DNA from: JAHJQZ01 sp963667595
GTDB lineage: Bacteria; Pseudomonadota; Alphaproteobacteria; Rhizobiales; Devosiaceae
Length of the DNA stretch: 64,000 nt
Direction: 5' to 3'
Assembly (NCBI GenBank): GCA_963667595.2
Contig: CAXXWD010000009.1
Span: 310,001 to 374,000 of the forward strand
Shown here: positions 44,053 to 53,353 of the stretch, piece by piece
Layout: each line of letters opens with the position of its first letter
Position numbering within the stretch: the first letter of the stretch is position 1
Notes under the pieces: model-generated
Database searches by the model: none
What the model was told of the DNA's origin: nothing
What the model saw: the letters and a program-made list of their open reading frames with translations, nothing else
Program-made: the position numbers and the translations under genes

Positions 44053-45723
44053 ATGCGTTCACCTGGCCCCTACAACATCGCCTTCGGAACATCCGGCCTG
44101 CGCGCGCCGGCAGACGCTTTTGACGCAGTCTTTGTTTCCGCTAATGTCTCGGTCTTTCTTACCCATGTTGCAATTGCCCCCGGCACCGAGGCTTTTGTCG
44201 GCTGCAATTTCAGGGCTTCGAGCCCGGAGATCTCGACGCGGGTTTTCGCCGCCATCGCTCATGCAGTCCTGGCGCCGCATTGGTGCGGCGTGCTGCCGAC
44301 GCCGGCACTTGCCGCCGCGGCGCTGGCGCGGGGCGTGCCTGCCATCATCATCACCGGTAGCCACATTCTCGAGAGCTATAACTGTATCAAGTTCTACAAG
44401 TCCAATGGCGAATTTCTGAAGTCCGACGAGGCGCCGATCCTGTCCAGGCTGAAGCTCGGCGTTTTCGAACACTCGGCGGCTGGTCGCGACCTGTTGGCCG
44501 ACATTCTTGCCGGTCTCAATGCCGAATGCGACCGTTTCGGGCGTTCCGAGACCTTCGTTGCCGACGATCCCGAGCGTTATGCCGCGCCAATCGTCATCAC
44601 CAATGAGGACTACCGCTTTCTCATCGCCGGACAGGCGCACGAATGCGGCGTCGAACTGGCCGCCATCCTGCTCGAACCGGTCGCCCGCAACACCGCGGCC
44701 GCGATTGCCGCCGCCTGCTTCGTTGCCACAAACAGGGATCCGGAGGCGCTGCTGCACGTTCTGCCTTCGGACCACGAGATCGCCGTTGATGAGACCTATC
44801 TCCATGCGGTCAATACGGCGAGTGCGGCGGCGCGCGATGGGCAATTGACGACCTTCAGCATCACGCCATCCGAACCGGCCATCGGCTTTGGTTATATCGA
44901 GGCAGGCGACGCGCTGCCCTTCGGCGCGCGCGTGGTCAATCGCTTCGTCGAAAAGCCAATGCGGGCCAAGGCCGAGAAGATGCTGGCCAGCGGTAATTAC
45001 GACAGGAACTCGGGCATGTTCCTGTTCCGCGCCAGTGCCTTCCTCGGCGAATGCGAAACGCTGGCGCCCGAGGTTCACGCCGCCGCAAAGGGCGCCGTCG
45101 CCCATTGTGTGGTCCGATCTTTGCGCCTGGGACGCGGTGTGGAAGGCGAGCCCGCGCGATGCCTCGGGCAATCTGACGCGGGGCCCGGCCAGTCTTTCCA
45201 ATACAACTGGTTCGCTGGTGTTTTTCGAAAACCTACACATCGCGGTCGACGGGCTCGAGGATGTCGCCGTCATTGCCTCCGAGGATGCGGTCTATGTCGG
45301 CAGGCTGTCGGCTGCGCAGAATGTAGGCGCCATTGTCAAGGCGCTGCATGCCGACGCATCGACCTCGGCCCTTACCGAAAAGCATCCGACCGATTATCGC
45401 TTCTGGGGGGCTATGCTTCGCTGATCTCGGGCGATCGCTTCCAGGTCAAGCGCATTTTCGTCAAGCCCGGCAAGCGGTTGTCGCTACAAAAGCACCATCA
45501 CCGGTCCGAACACTGGATCATCGTACGCGGCACTGCCGAGGTGCAGGTCGGCAAGGCCGTCTCGACCCTAACCGAGAACGAGAGCGTTTATTTCCCGCAG
45601 GGCGAAATCCATCGCCTGACCAATCCAGGCAAGATCGAGCTCGAACTGATCGAGGTGCAAACCGGATCCTATCTCGGCGAAGATGATATCATCCGGCTCG
45701 ACAACGAGTTCGGACGGGTTTGA
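44053..45723 (+). pseudogene. Chimeric remnant: phosphomannomutase N-terminus joined to truncated mannose-1-P guanylyltransferase
   Basis: The 556-codon frame is composite. Residues 1-130 match a phosphomannomutase N-terminus (NIAFGTSGLRA, CGVLPTPALAAAALARG, IIITGSHILESYNCIKFY, with the phosphoserine in TGSH). From about residue 170 it matches ManC (APIVITNEDYRFLIAGQA, LLEPVARNTAAAIAAA, VLPSDHEI, GFGYIEAG, NRFVEKP), but the ManC start with the GGxGTRLWP nucleotide loop is absent. Near 45105 an internal stretch of about 50 codons is missing and the frame shifts: SDLCAWDAVWKASPRDASGN is in another frame. It shifts back near 45405 to the isomerase cupin (SGDRFQVKRIFVKPGKRLSL, HRSEHWIIVRGTAEV). 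It cannot make GDP-mannose. Confidence 0.75.
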
Positions 45724-45882
45724 CGGATATGAAAAGTGAGACAAAATGCTGGTTGAATAGGTGTCAGGTCAACGCGAAGGTGAGAGTGCGCCAACTTCTA
45801 TTTGTGCACGTTCTCAGCGGTGTATGTTCTACTTGGCGTCATTTGAAATTTGCAGATCTCTAAATTTGAACAAGGACTTGAT

Positions 45883-47001
45883 GTGGCGAAAAGAGCTTTG
45901 ATCACCGGCATTACGGGTCAGGATGGGTCGTACCTCGCCGAATTCCTGCTCGAAAAGGGCTACGAGGTCCATGGCATCAAGCGCCGTGCCTCGTTGTTCA
46001 ACACCCAGCGGGTCGATCACATCTACGAGGATCCGCATTCCAAGGACGGCAAGTTCAAGCTTCACTACGGCGATCTGACCGATAGCTCCAATCTGACGCG
46101 CCTCATCCGCGATATCGAACCGGATGAGGTCTACAATCTCGGTGCACAATCCCACGTTGCCGTGAGCTTCGAGGCGCCGGAATATACCGCCGACGTCGAT
46201 GCCATGGGCACTCTACGCATTCTTGAGGCGATCCGATTTTTGGGCCTCGAGAAGAAGACGCGTTTCTATCAGGCGTCGACCTCTGAGCTATACGGTCTCG
46301 TCCAGGAGATCCCGCAGCGGGAGACGACGCCCTTTCATCCGCGCTCGCCCTACGCCGTCGCCAAGCTTTATGCCTACTGGATCGCGGTCAACTATCGCGA
46401 GGCCTACGGCATCTATGCCTGCAACGGGATCCTCTTCAATCATGAATCCCCGCGCCGCGGTGAAACCTTCGTGACGCGTAAGATCACCCGCGGCATGGCC
46501 AATATCGCCATGGGTCTCGAGCCCTGTCTGTATATGGGCAATATCGACAGCTTGCGCGACTGGGGCCATGCAAAGGACTATGTCCGCATGCAGTGGCTAA
46601 TGCTGCAGCAGGAGGCGCCCGAGGACTTCGTCATTGCCACGGGTAAGCAATACTCGGTTCGAGAGTTCATCACCTGGACGGCGAAGGAGCTCGGGATCAC
46701 GCTGGAATTTGCTGGCAAGGGCGTCGACGAAATTGCCACAGTCAAGGCGATCGACAGCAACATGGCACCGGCCCTCAAGGTCGGCGATGTCGTGATGCGG
46801 ATTGATCTCCGCTACTTCCGCCCTGCCGAAGTCGAGACGCTTCTCGGCGATCCTTCCCAGGCTAAGGACAAGCTCGGTTGGGCTCCCGAGATCACAGCTG
46901 AAGAGATGTGTGCAGAGATGGTCGCCGAAGACTACAAAGCGGCGCGCAGACACGCGCTTTTGGAACAACATGGCTTCAATGTGCCGGTAACCAAGGAGTG
47001 A
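45883..47001 (+). CDS. gmd: GDP-mannose 4,6-dehydratase
   Basis: This short-chain dehydrogenase of about 372 residues converts GDP-mannose to GDP-4-keto-6-deoxymannose. The NADP-binding loop is ALITGITGQDGSYLAEFLLE; RRASLFNTQRVDHIY, GAQSHVAVSFEAPEYTA, the catalytic STSELYG and YxxxK in SPYAVAKLYAYW, and LFNHESPRRGETFVTRKI are all typical of Gmd. I prefer the GTG at 45883 (VAKRALITG), with AAGGA 6-7 nt upstream, over a TTG at 45850. The next gene, GDP-fucose synthase, starts 6 nt after the stop. Its substrate must come from ManC encoded elsewhere, since the local copy is broken. Confidence 0.95.
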   Translation: MAKRALITGITGQDGSYLAEFLLEKGYEVHGIKRRASLFNTQRVDHIYEDPHSKDGKFKLHYGDLTDSSNLTRLIRDIEPDEVYNLGAQSHVAVSFEAPEYTADVDAMGTLRILEAIRFLGLEKKTRFYQASTSELYGLVQEIPQRETTPFHPRSPYAVAKLYAYWIAVNYREAYGIYACNGILFNHESPRRGETFVTRKITRGMANIAMGLEPCLYMGNIDSLRDWGHAKDYVRMQWLMLQQEAPEDFVIATGKQYSVREFITWTAKELGITLEFAGKGVDEIATVKAIDSNMAPALKVGDVVMRIDLRYFRPAEVETLLGDPSQAKDKLGWAPEITAEEMCAEMVAEDYKAARRHALLEQHGFNVPVTKE

Positions 47002-47007
47002 GATAAA

Positions 47008-47952
47008 GTGCTTTACAGCCTCAAGGATAAGCGAGTTTTCGTTGCAGGGCATCGCGGTATGGTGGGCAGCGCAGTGGTGCGTCGACTGCAATCAGAGGAT
47101 TGTGAAGTCATTACTGTTGCACGAGATGTTGTTGATCTCACGCGCCAGGCCGAAGTCGAAGCTTTTATGACGGATGCAAGACCAAACGCCATTGTCATGG
47201 CAGCTGCCAAGGTTGGCGGTATTCTTGCCAATGACACTTATCCTGCAGAATTTCTTTATGACAACCTCATGATAGAGGGAAATATTACCCAGGCAGCCTT
47301 CGCAAATGGTGTAGAAAAAATGCTATTTCTTGGCTCGAATTGTATCTACCCGAAGATGTCGCCGCAGCCGATTACGGAGGATGCGCTCCTGACCGGGTCG
47401 CTTGAGCCGACCAATGAATGGTATGCAATCGCCAAGATCGCTGGCATCAAGCTAGCCCAAGCCTATCGCAAGCAGCACGGGTGCGATTTCATATCGGCCA
47501 TGCCGACAAATCTGTACGGTCCAGAGGACAATTTTAATCTCCAGTCGAGTCATGTTCTTCCCGCTCTCATCCGGAAGGCGCATGAGGCCAAGCTCAAAGG
47601 CGACAAGGAGATCGTAATCTGGGGCACCGGAACGCCGCGTAGAGAATTTTTGCATGCTGACGATTGCGCCGACGCGCTTGTATTTCTGTTGAAGAACTAT
47701 TCAGGCCGCCAGCACGTTAATGTCGGCTCGGGGGAAGACCTTTCGATTCTCGAACTAACGCAGCTGGTTTGCGAAGTGGTCGGATTCGAAGGCAGAGTCG
47801 AGCATGACCGTTCCATGCCCGACGGCACGCCACGCAAGCTTATGAGTGCGGACATGCTCCGCAGCATGGATTGGGCGCCAAAGATTGCATTGAGAGAGGG
47901 AATTGGCGAAACCTATCAGTGGTTTTTGCAGCACATGGCGAAAGACGCATGA
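47008..47952 (+). CDS. fcl: GDP-L-fucose synthase
   Basis: This 314-residue epimerase/reductase makes GDP-L-fucose from the Gmd product. It has FVAGHRGMVGSAVVRRL (NADPH loop), AAAKVGGILANDTYPAEFLY, LGSNCIYPKMSPQPI (catalytic Ser and Cys region), YAIAKIAGIKLAQAY (YxxxK) and NLYGPEDNF. It starts with GTG 47008 after AAGGAG. Its last codons overlap the next gene (ATGA). With gmd it indicates that the polysaccharide contains L-fucose or a related 6-deoxyhexose. Confidence 0.95.
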   Translation: MLYSLKDKRVFVAGHRGMVGSAVVRRLQSEDCEVITVARDVVDLTRQAEVEAFMTDARPNAIVMAAAKVGGILANDTYPAEFLYDNLMIEGNITQAAFANGVEKMLFLGSNCIYPKMSPQPITEDALLTGSLEPTNEWYAIAKIAGIKLAQAYRKQHGCDFISAMPTNLYGPEDNFNLQSSHVLPALIRKAHEAKLKGDKEIVIWGTGTPRREFLHADDCADALVFLLKNYSGRQHVNVGSGEDLSILELTQLVCEVVGFEGRVEHDRSMPDGTPRKLMSADMLRSMDWAPKIALREGIGETYQWFLQHMAKDA

Positions 47953-48719
47953 CGGAAGTAGGCATCGCCACCTACGATATTCTCGGTGTTCCGATAGCTG
48001 CAACGAGCCTTGCGCGGACAAGCGTCATCATTGAGAAGTGGGCGAATGACGACATCGGGCGCTTCATCTCGGTGCGCGATGTGGCCAACCTCATGATGGT
48101 CATCACCGATCCGGACCTTGCGCCGATTCATCAAGAAGCAGCGATGATCATTCCCGACGGTATGCCGCTTGTTGTGATTGGCAAGCTGCACGGAGAAACG
48201 GTCGAGCGCACCTGCGGCCCGGATCTGATGGATTTTGTTTGCAGGCGTTCTCAAGATTCAGGTCTTAGACATTACTTCTATGGAGGAAAGGAAGGCGTTG
48301 CGGAGAAACTGGCGGGAGTCCTTCTCCAAAGGTATCCGGGTCTGCAGGTCGCGGGGTACGAATGTCCGCCGTTCCGCCCCCTAACCGAGGAAGAAGACGA
48401 GGCTGTCATCGAGAGAATCAAGGCCAGCAACGCGGATGTCGTATGGATCGGCATTTCCTCGCCCAAACAGGACGTGTGGATGCTCAACCACTACAGGCGT
48501 CTGCCCCAAACTCTGATCGGCATTGGCGCAGCATTCGACTTTCATACGGGCGAAGTGAAACGCGCGCCAAAATGGGTACAGAAATCAGGATTTGAATGGC
48601 TACACAGGCTATCGAGCGAGCCCAAACGGCTTTGGCGACGATACCTCATTTTGGTGCCATATTTCATCTGGCGTCTACTAGTCAACTCGCTCACTCATGG
48701 CAGAAGGTCAAAGCACTAG
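47949..48719 (+). CDS. WecG/TagA/CpsF-family glycosyltransferase (GT26)
   Basis: This protein of about 256 residues starts at ATG 47949, overlapping the fcl stop by 4 nt. Family landmarks are RFISVRDVANLMM, the ADGMP-like MIIPDGMPLVVIGKL, FYGGKEGVAEKLAGVL, GYECPPFRPLTEEED, DVVWIGISSPKQDVWM (the G-x-P-KQE region), GIGAAFDFHTGEVKRAPKW and GFEWLHRLSSEPKRLWRRY. It adds a sugar to a lipid-linked intermediate on the cytoplasmic face of the membrane. It is co-transcribed with gmd and fcl. Confidence 0.92.
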   Translation: MTEVGIATYDILGVPIAATSLARTSVIIEKWANDDIGRFISVRDVANLMMVITDPDLAPIHQEAAMIIPDGMPLVVIGKLHGETVERTCGPDLMDFVCRRSQDSGLRHYFYGGKEGVAEKLAGVLLQRYPGLQVAGYECPPFRPLTEEEDEAVIERIKASNADVVWIGISSPKQDVWMLNHYRRLPQTLIGIGAAFDFHTGEVKRAPKWVQKSGFEWLHRLSSEPKRLWRRYLILVPYFIWRLLVNSLTHGRRSKH

Positions 48720-48865
48720 TGATTTGGAGTGTCAACACTCGACCTAACGAGCTTTTCCGGATGTCAGCCAACCGGCAATAAAAATTATGTGTTGGCTAAT
48801 GTGGGCGCAGACGATTTTAGGCCAATTGAGGCGCTTGCTGCTGATCTGAAACGAGGTTTGCTGCA

Positions 48866-49801
48866 TTGAACCAGAAATACGACGATAATACGTTGCCGAC
48901 GATTTCGATCATAACGGTCGCCCGTAACATGGAGCACCTTGTGGGTGAGACCATCCGTTCGGTGGTGTCCCAGAAGCGCGCTGGCGACCAATACGTGTTC
49001 GTCGATGGCGCGTCGACTGATACAACGGTCGAGATTGCTCGTGCGTTCGGCGATGGAATAGACGTCTTGATTTCCGAGCCCGACGACGGGCAGTACCATG
49101 CCATCGCCAAAGGCTTTGAGCACGCAACGGGCGATATCCAAGCGTGGCTCAACGCCGACGACGTATACATGCCGTGGACATTCTCTGTGGTGCGCGAGGT
49201 TTTCGCTCGCTTTCCAGAAGTCAAATGGATCACAGGCATTCCAAGTTTTATGTCGAGCAACGGTCAGCTCGTTCGAACCCGCTCGAAACTCGCTGCATAT
49301 CCGCGCAGATATATCGCCAATGGTTGGTTCCAGCCTGCCTATGCCGCCTACATGCAGCAGGAAAACATGTTCTGGCGCCGCGAGCTTTGGGACAAAGCGG
49401 GGACGCTTGATCTTTCGTTATCGCTCGCTTCGGATTTCGAGCTCTGGACGCGCTTTGCCGAACACGCAGATCTTGTGCCGATTGACATCCCGCTGGCCGG
49501 ATTTCGAGAGCGACCCGGCGAGCAGCGTTCTTCAACATCGCGCGATCGCTACGATGAAGAAGTCGCGAAAGTCTGCTCCAGCAAGCGGTCACCATCGCAG
49601 CTTTGGGCCTGGGTATCAGGGAGAGGGGTGCCTGCACGTTATTTGGCGCAGCTACTTATTTCGGCACGACACCCTGCCATCACCTACGATCGTTACAACC
49701 GGACATGGAAGACGATCACCCGCCGTCGATCGATCTCGCGCAACACGCTCGGGATGCTAATCGACGAATGGCATATGAGACGAGTTAAGAAAGACAACTG
49801 A
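48866..49801 (+). CDS. Family 2 glycosyltransferase
   Basis: This 311-residue enzyme has a GT-A fold: PTISIITVARNMEHLVGETI, QYVFVDGASTDTTVEIARAF, ISEPDDGQYHAIAKGFEHAT, AWLNADDVYMPW (DxD-type) and ENMFWRRELWDKAG. It transfers a nucleotide-sugar-derived residue to the growing repeat unit. The start is a TTG at 48866 preceded by weak Shine-Dalgarno sequence. It is the last plus-strand gene before the IS66 nest, 146 nt after the GT26 gene. The specificity is unknown. Confidence 0.88.
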   Translation: MNQKYDDNTLPTISIITVARNMEHLVGETIRSVVSQKRAGDQYVFVDGASTDTTVEIARAFGDGIDVLISEPDDGQYHAIAKGFEHATGDIQAWLNADDVYMPWTFSVVREVFARFPEVKWITGIPSFMSSNGQLVRTRSKLAAYPRRYIANGWFQPAYAAYMQQENMFWRRELWDKAGTLDLSLSLASDFELWTRFAEHADLVPIDIPLAGFRERPGEQRSSTSRDRYDEEVAKVCSSKRSPSQLWAWVSGRGVPARYLAQLLISARHPAITYDRYNRTWKTITRRRSISRNTLGMLIDEWHMRRVKKDN

Positions 49802-49920
49802 AGATGGCTGCTGTTATCGTTTTGACTAAATGTGTGTTGATTTCCGGAGAGAGTTGACCCAGAGGTGGTCCCATCTGGTGAGACAGCTTGGCGGCTTGGC
49901 TAAGGTGGATCTGGGTTGAT

Positions 49921-50020
49921 TTACGCCGCCATTTCTTCCGTCATGTTTTCCCTATCATAGACCTCGTCGGGTGTCCTGCCGCCGAAGCTTGAGTGTGGGC
50001 GTCGCCGGTTGTACAACGCG
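49921..50020 (-). pseudogene. IS3-family OrfB C-terminal fragment
   Basis: The minus strand reads LYNRRRPHSSFGGRTPDEVY, then DRENMTEEMAA and stop, the usual end of IS3-group OrfB proteins (YNxxRPHSSLGGxTP). Upstream it is cut by the 40-bp IS66-end copy at 50021-50060. Confidence 0.82.
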
Positions 50021-50060
50021 ACGACACAACGCCGAAAGGCGGCCTATACCGGCCGGTTAC
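50021..50060. repeat. 40-bp exact repeat, copy 1 (IS66 terminal sequence)
   Basis: These 40 bp are identical to 53314-53353. Both end on the plus strand in GGCCGGTTAC, the complement of GTAACCGGCC, which looks like an IS66-family terminus. This copy lies between an IS66 tnpB fragment and an IS3 fragment, so it is the solo end of a lost IS66 copy. Confidence 0.75.
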
Positions 50061-50236
50061 CCAGTGCGGACGTCGCCAGTCGATGCCTTCCCACAGCATC
50101 GCCAGTTGTGCCGAGGTCAGACGTGCCACGCCGTCCGCCGGCGACGGCCAGGGGAAACGGCCGCGCTCGAGAATCTTGTAGTAAAGGCAATAGCCTTGGC
50201 CGTCCCAGTACAGCAACTTGATCCTGTCGCCGCGAC
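50061..50236 (-). pseudogene. IS66 tnpB, C-terminal part (outer element)
   Basis: The frame reads DRIKLLYWDGQGYCLYYKIL, ERGRFPWPSPADGVARL and WEGIDWRRPHW, the C-terminal half of IS66 TnpB. It matches, across the inserted inner element, the N-terminal half at 52748-52892 (ending FAFRGRRG). The duplicated 8 bp at 50229-50236 is the target site. Confidence 0.85.
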
Positions 50237-50258
50237 GTAAGCGCGAAGCCGGGACCGT

Positions 50259-51851
50259 TCAGGCTTTGAAGTTCCAGGGCATGAGGTCGTCGATCTGGCT
50301 GTTTGGCCAGCCATTGGCGATGCGCTCGAGGGTCTGGGTGAGCCAGGCGTTGGGATCGACGCCGTTCATCTTGGCGGTGGTCAGGAGCGTGGCGATGGTC
50401 GCCCAGGTACGACCGCCGCCGTCACTGCCGGCGAACAGCGCATTCTTGCGGGTAATCGCCTGGGGCCTGATCGCGCGCTCGACGATGTTGGAGTCGATCT
50501 CGATACGCCCGTCTTCGAGGAAGCGCTCAAGAACCTTGCGGCGGGAGGTCGTGTAGCGGATAGCCTCGGCCAGTTTGGATTTCCCCGATAGTCTTGGCAG
50601 TTCGGTTTCCATCAGAGTGAAGAGCTCGGCGACGATCATTGCTGACTGGCTCCGGCGCCGCTCCGCCCGCTTTTGTGCGGATTGCCCGCGGATGACGTCT
50701 TCATTGGCCCAGAGCGGCGCCATCATCTCGACGATGCGGGTGGCAAAGGGCGAGGATTTGGCGGCGTGCAGTTCGTAGAACTTGCGCCGCACATGAGACC
50801 AGCACCCGGCCAGGGTGACGCCGTCGTTTTGCCGGTCGGATTGTGCCAGCCTGTTGTAGGCGGCATAGCCGTCGACCTGCAGGATGCCGCGATAGTCCTT
50901 GAGATGACGGGCCACGCACGCGCCGGCCCGGCTGTCCTCGAAGCGATAGGCGACCATGGGCGGATCCGATCCGCCGAAGGGTCTGTCATCGCGCGCATAG
51001 GCCCAGAGCCAAGCAGTCTTGACCTTGCCCGTGCCCGGCGCCAGCGTTGGAAGCGTGGTCTCGTCGGCAAAGACCCGCTCACCCTTCTTGATCCGTTCGA
51101 GAACGTGATCGGCCAGCGGCGCGAGATCGAACCCGACCTTGCCCATCCACTGTGCCATCAGGGAGCGGTCGATCTCGACCCCGTCGCGGGCATAGATGGT
51201 CTCCTGCCGGTAGAGTGGCAGACCGTCGGCGTATTTACTGACCGCCACATGAGCCAATAGCGCCTCGGTCGGGATGCCTGCCTCGACGATATGGTTGGGC
51301 GCCAGGGCCTGAACGATGCGGTCTTCGCCGTCTGTAAGGCGATACGCATATTTTGGCCGGCGCGTGACGATCACCCGGAACTTTGCCGGCGTCACATCGA
51401 GCCGTTCGGAGACGTCTTCGCCGATCAGGATCTTGTCCTCGGCCTTGCAGCCGGCCGGCACCTCGGGTTCGATGACGATTTCGACCCGTTCGAGATGAGC
51501 CGCAAAGCCTTTTCGCGGCCGCGGCGCCCGTTTGGGTTCCGAAGGTCCACGTGCCTTTTCCAGACCGCTCTGGATATCTGCTAGCCCGGTCTCGATCTCG
51601 TCGAACACGAAGGCATACTGGTCATCGTCGATCGGATCGATCCGAAGCCGTTCCGAGCGTGTGCCGTAACGCGCCCGCTCGAACATCTTGATGATGGACG
51701 TCAGCCGCGCAATCCGCTCATTGGCGGTCGCATTGGTCGCCGTGAGTTCGGCGATTTGCGCCTCGGCCGCCGCGGTTTGGTCCCGCATGGCGACAAGCAT
51801 CGCCTTGAGCGTGTCGACGTCGTCGGGAAGATCGGAGGCGGTAATGTCCAT
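50259..51851 (-). CDS. tnpC: IS66 transposase TnpC
   Basis: This 530-residue transposase has an N-terminal coiled coil (AAAEAQIAELTATNATANER), the SERL-type segment in ARYGTRSERLR and a zinc-finger-like region. The DDE domain includes VFADETTLPTLAPG (first Asp), LQVDGYAAYNRL (second Asp) and the IS66 C-terminal segment IEIDSNIVERAIRPQAITRK with the final Glu, then LFAGSDGGGRTW and the end IDDLMPWNFKA. It appears complete and probably functional. Confidence 0.92.
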   Translation of the reverse strand: MDITASDLPDDVDTLKAMLVAMRDQTAAAEAQIAELTATNATANERIARLTSIIKMFERARYGTRSERLRIDPIDDDQYAFVFDEIETGLADIQSGLEKARGPSEPKRAPRPRKGFAAHLERVEIVIEPEVPAGCKAEDKILIGEDVSERLDVTPAKFRVIVTRRPKYAYRLTDGEDRIVQALAPNHIVEAGIPTEALLAHVAVSKYADGLPLYRQETIYARDGVEIDRSLMAQWMGKVGFDLAPLADHVLERIKKGERVFADETTLPTLAPGTGKVKTAWLWAYARDDRPFGGSDPPMVAYRFEDSRAGACVARHLKDYRGILQVDGYAAYNRLAQSDRQNDGVTLAGCWSHVRRKFYELHAAKSSPFATRIVEMMAPLWANEDVIRGQSAQKRAERRRSQSAMIVAELFTLMETELPRLSGKSKLAEAIRYTTSRRKVLERFLEDGRIEIDSNIVERAIRPQAITRKNALFAGSDGGGRTWATIATLLTTAKMNGVDPNAWLTQTLERIANGWPNSQIDDLMPWNFKA

Positions 51852-51922
51852 GCCCGATCAGAGCACAAAACGGCCCGGATTTCCTCAGTTTCTTGCGTGC
51901 TGAGTCAGTCCGCCGCACGCCT

Positions 51923-52267
51923 TTACCCAGCAGATTGCGGCCGGCTTTCCGGTGTCGCATGAACCCGTTTCCAGTCCATGCCGTCAACCAGGGCAAGAAG
52001 CTGTGCGTGGTTGATCCTGACCCTTGTATGTCCGATCCGGGGCCAGCAGAACGTCGCCTTCTCGATCCGCTTGGCATAAAGGCAAAGACCAGTGCCGTCC
52101 CACCATACGATCTTGACCCGATCCGCCCTTTTCGTCCGGAACACGTAGAGCGCCCCACTGAACGGATCCGCCCCGGCGTCCCGGACCAAGGCCATCAGAC
52201 CATCCGGACCTTTGCGGAAGTCCACCGGATGGCTGGCCACGAACACCTTTACCCCCGACGGGATCAT
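51923..52267 (-). CDS. tnpB: IS66 accessory protein TnpB
   Basis: This is a 114-residue protein from ATG 52267, which overlaps the tnpA stop by 4 nt. It contains MIPSGVKVFVASHPVDFRKG, YVFRTKRADRVKIVWWDGTG and KRIEKATFCWP, typical of IS66 Orf2 (TnpB). It is required with TnpA and TnpC for IS66 transposition by family knowledge. Confidence 0.9.
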   Translation of the reverse strand: MIPSGVKVFVASHPVDFRKGPDGLMALVRDAGADPFSGALYVFRTKRADRVKIVWWDGTGLCLYAKRIEKATFCWPRIGHTRVRINHAQLLALVDGMDWKRVHATPESRPQSAG

Positions 52268-52653
52268 GCCGATCGCACCGCCCGGATCACCCGCTTCAAC
52301 GCCTCTTCGCCGATATCGGCACCGGCGCGGACCACGACGCCGGCGATGACAATCTCGACTGTGGCCGGATTCCCGGTGACGGTGTCGGCATCGACCATCG
52401 TTCCTTCGTGTTCCGTCCTGTGCTGAAGAGCCCGCCGCCTCCAGCCAAACAGCTGCGCCGGCGACATCCCGTTCCGCCGCGCAATCGCCGAAACGTTCGC
52501 ATCCGGAGCCATCGCCTCGGCCACCAGCCGCGCCTTCGCTTCCGCCGACCACCGCCGGCGCGGCATCGACGGGCTCGCGTTCAACCGCTCCACATGCTCG
52601 GGCTGAACCTCGATCACTTGGAACTTTCTATCATCAGGCATATGCGCAGACAT
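52264..52653 (-). CDS. tnpA: IS66 accessory protein TnpA
   Basis: This 129-residue protein has the helix-turn-helix segment RRWSAEAKARLVAEAMAPDA, then VSAIARRNGMSPAQLFGWRR, the Orf1 (TnpA) pattern of IS66. It overlaps tnpB by 4 nt. Confidence 0.9.
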   Translation of the reverse strand: MSAHMPDDRKFQVIEVQPEHVERLNASPSMPRRRWSAEAKARLVAEAMAPDANVSAIARRNGMSPAQLFGWRRRALQHRTEHEGTMVDADTVTGNPATVEIVIAGVVVRAGADIGEEALKRVIRAVRSA

Positions 52654-52747
52654 AGAACGTCACACCCATGACAAAACTGGTCACAGGTGCGTAGCCGCTG
52701 CAATCAACCGGCGAAAGACGGGATCGGATACCCGCTTACGCCGCGAC

Positions 52748-52892
52748 GACCACGGAAAGCAAACACGGCGCCGAGTGCAGGGTTCTGGCCCAGCGTGCTC
52801 TGGACCAGAGCCGCGAGGCCGTCGATCCCCTTGCGCATATCCGTCACTCCGCAGGCCAGATAAACCCGGACCCCGGTTCCAGGACCGATCAT
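52748..52892 (-). pseudogene. IS66 tnpB, N-terminal part (outer element)
   Basis: It reads MIGPGTGVRVYLACGVTDMR, then KGIDGLAALVQSTL and AVFAFRGRRG before the inner element begins. This is the start of the TnpB whose end lies at 50061-50236. It overlaps the outer tnpA stop by 4 nt. Confidence 0.88.
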
Positions 52893-53251
52893 GCTGCCTC
52901 CGTGATCCGGATCAGGCGCACAAGAACCGCATCGGCAATGCCGGCGTCGACAACAAGCCGCCGGCCATTGCCAAATCCGATCTCGACCCGGCCCACCGGC
53001 TTGTCCCGAACCTCGGCATCACCGTCGTCGTCGGCAACCTGGACCGGCAGCAATCTCGGCTGCCCATCCGCAACCAGGCCTTTGCGCCGCATCTCCGCCC
53101 GCCACTGATAGATGTGCTGGCGGGTGATCTCGTGGCGCCGGGCGATATCGGCGACGCTCGCGCCGTTCACCCAGACTTCGCCCAATACCCGGAGCTTCTG
53201 CTCAACCGACCAGCGCCGGCGCCGCTCGATGCCCGTCAATACTTCCTGCAC
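52889..53251 (-). CDS. tnpA: IS66 TnpA of the outer, interrupted element
   Basis: This 120-residue protein contains RRRWSVEQKLRVLGEVWVNG, then SVADIARRHEITRQHIYQWR, the TnpA helix-turn-helix. It is intact, but its partner tnpB is interrupted and tnpC is missing, so the outer element cannot move by itself. Confidence 0.88.
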   Translation of the reverse strand: MQEVLTGIERRRRWSVEQKLRVLGEVWVNGASVADIARRHEITRQHIYQWRAEMRRKGLVADGQPRLLPVQVADDDGDAEVRDKPVGRVEIGFGNGRRLVVDAGIADAVLVRLIRITEAA

Positions 53252-53313
53252 ACCGTCCTCGCGTCCTTGCTGACGTCGGTAACGACGTCAATAACGACGT
53301 AGACTCACACGAA

Positions 53314-53353
53314 ACGACACAACGCCGAAAGGCGGCCTATACCGGCCGGTTAC
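53314..53353. repeat. 40-bp exact repeat, copy 2 (outer IS66 terminus)
   Basis: This copy, identical to 50021-50060, is the terminus upstream of the outer tnpA. It directly abuts a tnpC tail of a sibling IS66 in the opposite orientation. Confidence 0.75.

Larger units (their letters stand above)
50237..52739 (-). mobile_element. Complete IS66-family element (inner copy)
   Basis: The element is 2503 bp with terminal repeats starting GTAAGCG at both ends. It is flanked by an exact 8-bp target duplication, GCCGCGAC, at 50229-50236 and 52740-52747, the length expected for IS66. It carries tnpA, tnpB and tnpC in order on the minus strand, all intact. It is inserted in tnpB of another IS66 element. 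Confidence 0.92.

Noticed and set aside
44059..45273. A 404-codon minus-strand frame opposite the manB-manC remnant
   Set aside because: The opposite strand carries clear PMM and ManC motifs; the antisense frame is an effect of high GC.
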